A stretch of DNA of 8,545 bases from Deltaproteobacteria bacterium (GTDB lineage Bacteria > Desulfobacterota > DSM-4660 > Desulfatiglandales > B25-G16). Positions within the stretch are counted from its first letter, which is position 1, and each line of letters opens with the position of its first letter. The notes below the pieces were generated by a model, which was given only the letters and a program-made list of their open reading frames with translations, searched no databases and was not told where the DNA came from. Shown one piece after another: positions 1-4,302 of the stretch. The DNA is taken from assembly GCA_003646935.1 (NCBI GenBank), contig QMLW01000055.1, positions 1 to 8,545 on the forward strand, given 5' to 3'. The translations under genes and the position numbers were made by a program.

Positions 1-186
1 ATTAATTCCTGCCTGTCTCAATATCTCGTGCAGCAATGAATCAGATATGTCACCAGATTTATGGGGATTGGGGACTCTTATTTTCAGCTCTCCTTTGCTC
101 ATGAACTGGTGTCTACCACCAGAGTAAGGTCCGTAAAATCCAAGGGCTTTAAATTTTTTGATGAGATCTCTTCTCGAGATTGGCAT
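1..186 (-). CDS. hicA: HicA-family mRNA interferase toxin, 3' end outside the window
   Basis: This gene is read on the minus strand from an ATG at 186, and 62 codons are visible without a stop. It begins MPISRRDLIKKFKALGF and contains SGGRHQFMSKGELKIRVPNP, followed by HKSGDISDSLLHEILRQAGI. This is the small dsRBD-like HicA fold, with the catalytic-type histidine (H26) in the GGRH segment and the typical C-terminal helix. HicA toxins are usually about 60 to 85 residues, so only a few residues can be missing. They are known to cleave mRNA and stop translation until neutralised by HicB. The start lies 5 bp after the hicB stop at 192, so the two genes are co-transcribed and probably translationally coupled. 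The order is antitoxin first, opposite to the common hicA-hicB order. The family call is firm. Activity cannot be judged from sequence. Confidence 0.88.
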   Translation of the reverse strand, partial: MPISRRDLIKKFKALGFYGPYSGGRHQFMSKGELKIRVPNPHKSGDISDSLLHEILRQAGIN

Positions 187-191
187 AACGT

Positions 192-437
192 CTAAGCAAC
201 AGCAAGCTCTTTGATTTCAACCTTTAGGCCATCAACTGCTGGTATTGGGTCTTTATCCCTCAGTTTTAGGACAAGCCATTCTTCCAATACCGTAATTAAT
301 TCCTTTCGACATTCCTCAACACTTTTCCCGTTTGCCCATACTCCTCTAAAGCCAGGAATTTCAGCGAACCAAGTCCCATCTTCCAGTTTCTTGTATTCAG
401 CCTTTTCAAGCGCCTTTTGGCAGTAATCAATGATCAT
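192..437 (-). CDS. hicB: HicB-family antitoxin
   Basis: This 81-residue protein has the HicB partial RNase H-like fold. A short strand around YKKLEDGTWFAEIPGFRGVWANG is followed by the helix SVEECRKELITVLEEWLVLKL and a final strand DGLKVEIKEL. HicB binds and neutralises HicA and often represses its own promoter. The protein ends directly after the core fold and shows no added helix-turn-helix or ribbon-helix-helix domain, so any DNA binding would need another surface or an unseen partner. The ATG at 437 follows an AAAGGCG stretch that can serve as a ribosome binding site, and no longer in-frame start is needed to match the family. It lies directly upstream of the HicA gene. The call is secure from the combined pattern and the neighbour. 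Confidence 0.88.
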   Translation of the reverse strand: MIIDYCQKALEKAEYKKLEDGTWFAEIPGFRGVWANGKSVEECRKELITVLEEWLVLKLRDKDPIPAVDGLKVEIKELAVA

Positions 438-454
438 TTTCTATCGCCTTTCTT

Positions 455-475
455 AAAGATCAATCAATAATCTTT
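455..475. promoter_or_regulatory. Inverted repeat upstream of hicBA, possible operator
   Basis: AAAGAT at 455-460 and ATCTTT at 470-475 form a perfect 6-bp inverted repeat with a 9-bp spacer. It lies about 20 to 40 bp upstream of the HicB start in an AT-rich stretch. Toxin-antitoxin operons are usually autoregulated through such palindromes. That role is inferred only, since a 6-bp AT-rich repeat can arise by chance. Confidence 0.25.
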
Positions 476-551
476 CATTATGCACGAATGATTTCTTAGA
501 TACCAAAAAAAAGTGAACCAGGATCTACTTTCTTCTGATTATTTGCTCCAT

Positions 552-905
552 TTAGTTTTTGGAATTGTTAAGATACCAATCATATGTCTGTTTGAGGCCC
601 TTTTCTAAAGATATCTTCGGTTTCCACCCAAGATCAGTTAAATTAGAAATATCAAGTAACTTCCTCGGTGTCCCATCTGGTTTTGAGGTGTCCCATATTA
701 TGTCGCCTTTGAAGTCAATAATTTTTCTGATCACCTCTGCGAGCTCTCGAATCGTTAAATCCTTCCCTAACCCGATATTGACGAACTCTCCGATATCCTT
801 GCTATCATACCGCTCCATTAAAAACAAACAGGCATCTGCAAGGTCATCGACATGGAGGAATTCACGGAAAGGAGTGCCGCTTCCCCATAGTCTCACGATT
901 GGCTC
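552..905 (-). pseudogene. GDP-L-fucose synthase, C-terminal fragment
   Basis: About 118 residues remain, running from [16 protein letters not shown] through [37 protein letters not shown] and [26 protein letters not shown] to a stop at 552. These are characteristic of the C-terminal substrate-binding part of GDP-L-fucose synthase (WcaG/Fcl type, extended short-chain dehydrogenase). That enzyme makes GDP-L-fucose for surface polysaccharide and is normally about 310 residues. The N-terminal Rossmann half, with the NADP site and the catalytic Tyr-Lys pair, is absent. Family-like sequence stops near 905, and an in-frame TGA lies just upstream, so a GTG-initiated protein from 896 would be inactive. 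The break is 13 bp from a TGGGGGAC motif. No other sugar-nucleotide gene is in the window, so this is a stranded relic of a polysaccharide locus. Confidence 0.85.
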
Positions 906-917
906 ACATAATCATCG

Positions 918-943
918 TGGGGGACGCTCGTGCAGAACGTGCA
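918..943 (+). repeat. TGGGGGAC motif, copy A, at a gene break point
   Basis: TGGGGGAC lies at 918-925, followed by two TGCA tetramers (931-934 and 940-943) that could form a weak hairpin. The GDP-L-fucose synthase homology ends 13 bp to the left. A second TGGGGGAC in the same orientation lies at 1213-1220, next to another truncated gene. A mobile-element end is a plausible reading but is unproven. Confidence 0.35.
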
Positions 944-974
944 TAACTTTTTTTATTACAAAAGCGTTTGGTTC

Positions 975-991
975 GTTGAGAGCGTCTCAAC
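975..991. repeat. Perfect 7-bp hairpin
   Basis: GTTGAGA (975-981) and TCTCAAC (985-991) form a perfect stem with a GCG loop. No T-run follows on either strand, so it is not a classical intrinsic terminator. It sits between the two gene fragments, next to the heptamer repeat. Confidence 0.4.
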
Positions 992-993
992 CA

Positions 994-1021
994 GATGTCA
1001 GAGGTCAAAGGTCAGTGGTCA
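994..1021. repeat. Degenerate tandem heptamers, (TGACCNY)4
   Basis: Read on the minus strand, four consecutive heptamers occur: TGACCAC, TGACCTT, TGACCTC and TGACATC. Three share TGACC and the last has TGACA. The repeat overlaps the stop codon of the HepT-like fragment, so that fragment's last residues (about SSDH) are encoded by repeat rather than by conserved sequence. Confidence 0.6.
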
Positions 1022-1203
1022 GAACTCGGAGACCGTAGATCATTGATCATTTTCTCAATCTTTTCGCAAAGCTTACCAATATGATTCGCGCAAACATCAT
1101 AAATCAAATCGGCATCAACATCAAAATAATGATGACTGATAATGTCTCTCATGCCTTTGATCTTCTTCCAATCGATGTCAGGATACTTCGGCAAAAGGCT
1201 ATT
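1012..1203 (-). pseudogene. HepT-like HEPN (DUF86) toxin, C-terminal fragment
   Basis: About 60 residues are left, reading LLPKYPDIDWKKIKGMRDII, then SHHYFDVDADLIYDVCANHI and GKLCEKIEKMINDL. They match the C-terminal half of HepT-type HEPN proteins. The R-x4-H-x-Y signature (RDIISHHY) is present; in this family it forms the RNase active site. Whole HepT proteins are about 110 to 140 residues, so the N-terminal helices are missing. Upstream in frame the code reads unrelated residues and soon meets a stop. The possible TTG start at 1194 would give only this half. The usual partner MntA (a minimal nucleotidyltransferase) is not in the window, which agrees with this being a relic. The break near 1203 lies about 10 bp from a TGGGGGAC motif. 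The family is likely; function is very unlikely. Confidence 0.7.
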
Positions 1204-1212
1204 GTAACCTAA

Positions 1213-1237
1213 TGGGGGACATCCTTAAGTTATTAAG
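1213..1237 (+). repeat. TGGGGGAC motif, copy B, followed by a hairpin
   Basis: TGGGGGAC at 1213-1220 is followed 3 bp later by CTTAA (1224-1228), a GTTA loop and TTAAG (1233-1237), a perfect 5-bp stem. The motif starts about 10 bp from the point where the HepT-like homology begins. A short guide-like motif followed by a hairpin is the layout of IS200/IS605 or REP-associated element ends. That identification is inferred from layout only. No Y1 transposase is present in the window. Confidence 0.35.
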
Positions 1238-1368
1238 TTTCGTAGTTTCTGACATTGGATGGTCTTCGTTTTACACAGCTCCGCCCCCTGGATTACATCT
1301 GGAAGGGATCGATAATTTATTGATAATAAAGGAAATTTTAAGAATTCCAGTAAAGAGTGAGAGCGTTC

Positions 1369-1384
1369 AAAATGTGAACATTTT
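1369..1384. repeat. Small AT-rich hairpin
   Basis: AAAATG (1369-1374) and CATTTT (1379-1384) pair around a TGAA loop. Two more T residues extend the 3' arm on the plus strand. It could act as a weak terminator for plus-strand transcription, but no plus-strand gene is recognised. Otherwise the stretch 1240-1448 holds no convincing gene: its minus-strand frames are broken by stops and its plus-strand open frame resembles no protein I know. Confidence 0.3.
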
Positions 1385-1401
1385 TTCCGATTTCTGTCAA
1401 G

Positions 1402-1475
1402 GAAAAAGTGGGTCCTGTTTATGGAAAGTTATTAGTTATCAGGGCATTCTACCCGTGTTCTCTGGACACTTTTTC
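1402..1475. repeat. Imperfect inverted repeat around the transposase stop codon
   Basis: GAAAAAGTGGGTCC (1402-1415) and GGACACTTTTTC (1464-1475) are complementary over 12 bp with a 2-base bulge. They flank 48 bp that include the transposase stop codon at 1449. This may be the 3' terminal region of the insertion sequence or a hairpin that ends transcription. The matching other end of the element is not visible, because its 5' side is missing. Confidence 0.35.
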
Positions 1476-2600
1476 TGATGGCTCACCGGACATTTTGCCA
1501 GGTGTGTACTGATCATCAAAATGCAATATAATGCCTCGGTTTCCCCACCACAACACCTTATTCTGCCCTTGGGCCATTCGATCATCAAGCATTTTTGCGA
1601 CACGTCGTTCGAGATCATTTCCGTTGGTATCAAGCAACGTGAGTAGGAAGTTCCCATTTGATTGTTGCTCAAGGGTAAAGTTGCGTTTTTCGAACAATAA
1701 ATTGCGCATAGTATACAAAGTTGTTTTGTTGCCGTCTTCGTGGCAATGATGTTCACCACCCAGATCTTTAAGAAAGTATTCATAAGTCAATCGAGCGACC
1801 ATAACGCAGTAAAACTCAAACTCAATTTTCTCTGGATCATTGCCGTACATTTCATCAAGAAAATAACTGTACACTAAGTCTTTTAATCCGTTTTCAATCA
1901 GACAGCGATAGCTGTATTTCTTAACTAGATCCTCCGAGGTCAACTGAGTATTCGTGCTGCCAAAACATCTGATGTTCTTCCCGGTTTTGAGGTCTCTGAG
2001 AATAACGATTTTCAATGGAAGCTGGGTTTTGGGAAGTTTCACCTTTATGGCTTTGATTTCATCCTCGTCATCACATTTTTCCCATCCTTGCTCCTCCGCC
2101 AGAGCAGGGGCAATAAGCTTTTTGATCTGTTTGTTCTTCTTTAGGCACAGATATACATCCCCATTGGGACATCGAACTCTCTTAAAATATTGCACAGTGG
2201 CTTCTTTGGTATATTCAGAATCCATGTAGATTTCTTGAATCGCACGTGGGTCGAAAAGGGGGAAAATGTGTTGCTCGCAATATTGTTCCACAATACCCGG
2301 CGCTCTTACGCCGCCATGATAGTATGTCATAGAAAGAATAGTGTTGGTGACCAGATCCCAAGCCACATGCGGGCGGAATCCCGGGACTAGATCTCCAGAT
2401 TTATCCGGTCCTTTGCCCAAGCCTTTTTCTTTGCTGTGATTCCCGTAAAAGGGCTTAAAATGAAAATCAAAAGCGATCTTGATCCCTTCGATAAGCCCTA
2501 ACTCTTTGGCCCGATTTATTAGGTCACAGCGCAGAGCATGGAGTTGTTCGAATTTAAGCTCAATGGTATCCTCACAATATCTTGAACGAGTGCCAAACAT
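1449..2600 (-). pseudogene. IS4-superfamily-like DDE transposase, N-terminally truncated
   Basis: About 383 residues are conserved-looking from roughly MFGTRSRYCEDTIELKFEQL onward. A likely RNase H-like DDE triad can be seen: D in IKIAFDFHFKPFYG, D in IQEIYMDSEYTKEA, and E in KYSYRCLIENGLKDL. The last follows the Y-x2-R-x3-E order of IS4-type transposases, so I place it in that superfamily; the exact IS family is uncertain. The open frame runs on to an ATG at 2726, but those first 42 codons read the neighbouring C_GCAxxG_C_C gene in the wrong frame. They look unlike protein (for example RTSSISATRLPLWREHPWQE). The natural N-terminal region, often about 100 residues that bind DNA, is therefore gone, and the element is probably dead despite its intact catalytic core. 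A Cys- and His-containing segment (GGEHHCHEDGNK) lies in the C-terminal third. Confidence 0.75.
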
Positions 2601-2781
2601 ACCCAGACCGTGCCACTCCTCCTGCCAGGGATGTTCCCGCCATAAAGGAAGCCTCGTCGCCGATATTGAGCTTGTCCTGCAAACTTGCAAGCACGGACTG
2701 GGTTCACCCCGTATATTCCATGTCATATTGAATTGCCTGCTCCTCGATTTCCTCGATCAATCTCTCTCTGTTCTCATCCAT
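2594..2781 (-). pseudogene. C_GCAxxG_C_C family redox (seleno)protein, N-terminal fragment with in-frame TGA
   Basis: The ATG at 2781 sits 6 bp after a strong AAAGGAG site (2788-2794). The frame reads MDENRERLIEEIEEQAIQYD, then MEYTG, then TGA at 2706-2704, and continues TQSVLASLQDKLNIGDEASF and MAGTSLAGGVARSGYV. In C_GCAxxG_C_C proteins the matching stretch has the form Y-N-C-A-Q-x-V-L-L-A-L, followed later by a Gly-rich GGxxR segment and a Cys-Gly. The TGA thus falls on a conserved cysteine, which suggests selenocysteine. These proteins are about 140 residues with four conserved Cys and have an unproven redox role. The frame ends at 2572, shortly after joining transposase sequence, so the C-terminal cysteines are lost. 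It is the next gene after the redox operon and may once have belonged to it. A nonsense mutation in a dead gene remains possible. Confidence 0.68.
2675..2697 (-). promoter_or_regulatory. Possible bacterial SECIS-like hairpin downstream of the TGA
   Basis: On the minus strand, TCC (2697-2695) and TGC (2693-2691) pair with GCA (2680-2678) and GGA (2677-2675). This gives a 6-bp stem with one bulged G and a 10-nt loop that contains AAG. It begins 6 nt after the TGA. Bacterial SECIS elements are hairpins just downstream of UGA, but their apical loop usually starts a little farther away than here. An alternative 5-bp stem (GCTTG with CAAGC, 2670-2691) overlaps it. No folding was computed. Confidence 0.25.
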
Positions 2782-2787
2782 TAATAT

Positions 2788-2794
2788 CTCCTTT
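2788..2794 (-). promoter_or_regulatory. Strong ribosome binding site of the C_GCAxxG_C_C fragment
   Basis: AAAGGAG lies 6 bp upstream of the ATG at 2781. It decides the start: the later ATG at 2726, which opens the transposase frame, has no comparable site. It shows that the redox-protein frame, not the transposase frame, was the original gene at this position. Confidence 0.65.
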
Positions 2795-2951
2795 CCTCTA
2801 CATTAGAATAACCATTTCATGAAACGTTACCCTATAATTTTTCAAAATCCATTTTCATGCAATGTCCAACCTTGCCGACCCACTTTCAGCTATGGTGAAG
2901 GGGATTCCTTTCGATATAGCTCTATGTGGAATTTCGACTTCTGTACGTAAT

Positions 2952-2979
2952 GTAATTGGTGCCGTTGTGGCTCAATTAC
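2952..2979. terminator. Hairpin overlapping the last stop codon of the operon
   Basis: GTAATTG (2952-2958) and CAATTAC (2973-2979) form a perfect 7-bp stem. An inner GCC/GGC stem (2961-2963 and 2969-2971) closes a 5-nt loop. The TAA stop of the HdrB-like gene (2976-2978) lies inside one arm. No U-run follows on the minus strand, so this is not a canonical intrinsic terminator. It could protect the 3' end of the transcript or mark partial termination before the C_GCAxxG_C_C gene. The rest of the 194-bp gap (2782-2975) shows no gene. Confidence 0.35.
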
Positions 2980-3974
2980 CCGGGCTGCAATGCTCGAAGG
3001 AGAAGCTCCCCCATATCCCAGACATTGATGCCTAGCTCCTTCTCATATTTTTGCAGGTTAATGAGACAGATGGGACATACTACAAGGACATCCCGCGATA
3101 TCGCGGAAAGCTCCTCTATCCGGGTTCTCGATACCTTTTCGGTCAGGTCACGAAAGGCATACTCAATAGGACCACCACAGCAGGCGGTATCGAGTTTTGC
3201 GTTCTCAGGCTCTCTAAGGCTGATACCTATACTCTCGGATATCCTCCGTACCTGCTCAATTACTCCCAACTCCCTGCTCAGATAGCATGAGTCGTGAATC
3301 ACGTACTCCCCTTCCAGGGATATTTTAGATCCATCCTTGAGTTCCTCAACGTTCTCCGAGAGTATCTCAAGATAGTGCTTCACCTCTATCGTAAACTCCT
3401 CGATATACCTCGGGTACACCTCCCTTAACATAAAGGTGGTGTGGGGATCTACACCTATCACCTTCTCCACATTATGCTCTTTAAGCAGGCGGTAGACCCT
3501 TTTTACGTGCTCCTCGATATAATCGTCGAGGCCCAGGTCGTAAAGAAGCACGCCGCTGTAGGGCTCATGCTCATAAAGGTATGCAGGCATTTCACCGACG
3601 GCTGATAATGCACTGGCGATACCCCTCAGCGCGTTAGCACCTTTCGTCCTCACCTTACCGGAGCCCACCGCCCTGAACCTGATAACCTTATCACCCATAA
3701 ATCGGTTCCCCAGGTTCACTGCGGCTCCGAGGCCGCCTCTGGAAAGCAAGGGCTTCGCTGACGAAATGATCTTTGTTACCTGCATGATATAGGGCAACAT
3801 CTGATACATTCGCCCGGTAAGAAGCACTGTTTTCCCCTGCCTCGGGAGGTGTAACCCCTTCGCCCACTCTGTCCAGTACACTCCTTTCATGCCGAGGGGG
3901 TCTCCCGTTCTCCGGATATTTTCCTTGAGGGTGGTCAATACCTCTGAGATGAACTTCCTAGACCTTCTCATCAT
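2976..3974 (-). CDS. HdrB/GlcF-like CCG-domain protein with a degenerate first domain
   Basis: This 332-residue protein has the two-domain layout of GlcF, LutA and HdrB-type CCG proteins. The second domain is complete: C230 (HDSC), C265-C266 (ACCGG) and C300-P-I-C303, spaced C-x34-CC-x33-CxxC. In HdrB this pattern binds the non-cubane [4Fe-4S] cluster. The first domain keeps the fold outline (VLLTGRMYQMLPYI near 50-63, VIGVDPHTTFMLREVYP near 172-188), but no cysteine occurs before C230. The positions expected for TGC and CPHC read TGR and DPHT. It overlaps the HdrC-like gene by 17 bp and follows the GlcD-like gene, so it most likely carries electrons from the hydroxyacid dehydrogenase. Start choice: ATG at 3974 or 3971, close behind an AGGGGG site. 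The family call is firm; the electron acceptor is unknown. Confidence 0.82.
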   Translation of the reverse strand: MMRRSRKFISEVLTTLKENIRRTGDPLGMKGVYWTEWAKGLHLPRQGKTVLLTGRMYQMLPYIMQVTKIISSAKPLLSRGGLGAAVNLGNRFMGDKVIRFRAVGSGKVRTKGANALRGIASALSAVGEMPAYLYEHEPYSGVLLYDLGLDDYIEEHVKRVYRLLKEHNVEKVIGVDPHTTFMLREVYPRYIEEFTIEVKHYLEILSENVEELKDGSKISLEGEYVIHDSCYLSRELGVIEQVRRISESIGISLREPENAKLDTACCGGPIEYAFRDLTEKVSRTRIEELSAISRDVLVVCPICLINLQKYEKELGINVWDMGELLLRALQPG

Positions 3975-4302
3975 GGCCCCCTTTCACAAGCCCATGGGAG
4001 AGGAGGTATTTCCCAAGCCTGATCAAGTATGAAACCTCCAGGTTTTGCCCCTTCGCCTGACACAGACCATCGCAACGGCCGCACTGGAGGCAGGAGTAAA
4101 GGGAATACACAATCGGATCATCCTCATCCAGCGCCCCGTTCAGAAGGCACTTTATTATCTGGAGCCTTCCATAGGGCGCCATGCTCTCAACACCTTCGGT
4201 GGCCTGGTATAATGAGCACATATCCACACAGAACCTGCACGCCCTGCACTTGGCAACCTCCCTCAGTAGGGTATCGGCAATCTCCTGTCTTTTTACATCC
4301 AT
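3958..4302 (-). CDS. HdrC-like 2[4Fe-4S] electron-transfer protein
   Basis: This 114-residue protein has two CxxCxxCxxxC motifs: C19-C22-C25-C29 (KCRACRFCVDMCSLY) and C71-C74-C77-C81 (SCLQCGRCDGLCQAKG). Each should bind a cubane [4Fe-4S] cluster. This matches HdrC and the N-terminal ferredoxin part of GlcF. The usual proline after the last cysteine is Ser in the first motif and Gln in the second, as in HdrC-type proteins. The ATG at 4302 overlaps the end of the GlcD-like gene by 10 bp, and its own 3' end overlaps the HdrB-like gene. Three consecutive overlaps imply translational coupling and a complex of fixed stoichiometry. Together the two small genes correspond to one GlcF split into HdrC-like and HdrB-like parts. 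No membrane segment is seen, so a soluble complex is expected. Confidence 0.85.
   Translation of the reverse strand: MDVKRQEIADTLLREVAKCRACRFCVDMCSLYQATEGVESMAPYGRLQIIKCLLNGALDEDDPIVYSLYSCLQCGRCDGLCQAKGQNLEVSYLIRLGKYLLSHGLVKGGHDEKV

Noticed and set aside
994..1021. CRISPR array
   Set aside because: The units are 7 bp, contiguous and degenerate, with no spacers and no cas genes.
1212..1478. An 88-codon plus-strand open frame in the gap
   Set aside because: It resembles no family I know, starts inside the TGGGGGAC motif and runs into transposase antisense. It has no convincing ribosome binding site.
2601..2726. Transposase starting at the ATG at 2726
   Set aside because: Those codons read the C_GCAxxG_C_C gene out of frame and look unlike a protein. 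No ribosome binding site supports the start.
2572..2781. Programmed frameshift joining the MDENRE peptide to the transposase
   Set aside because: Past the TGA the original frame continues a C_GCAxxG_C_C match, so the N-terminal peptide belongs to that family. No slippery sequence is needed to explain it.
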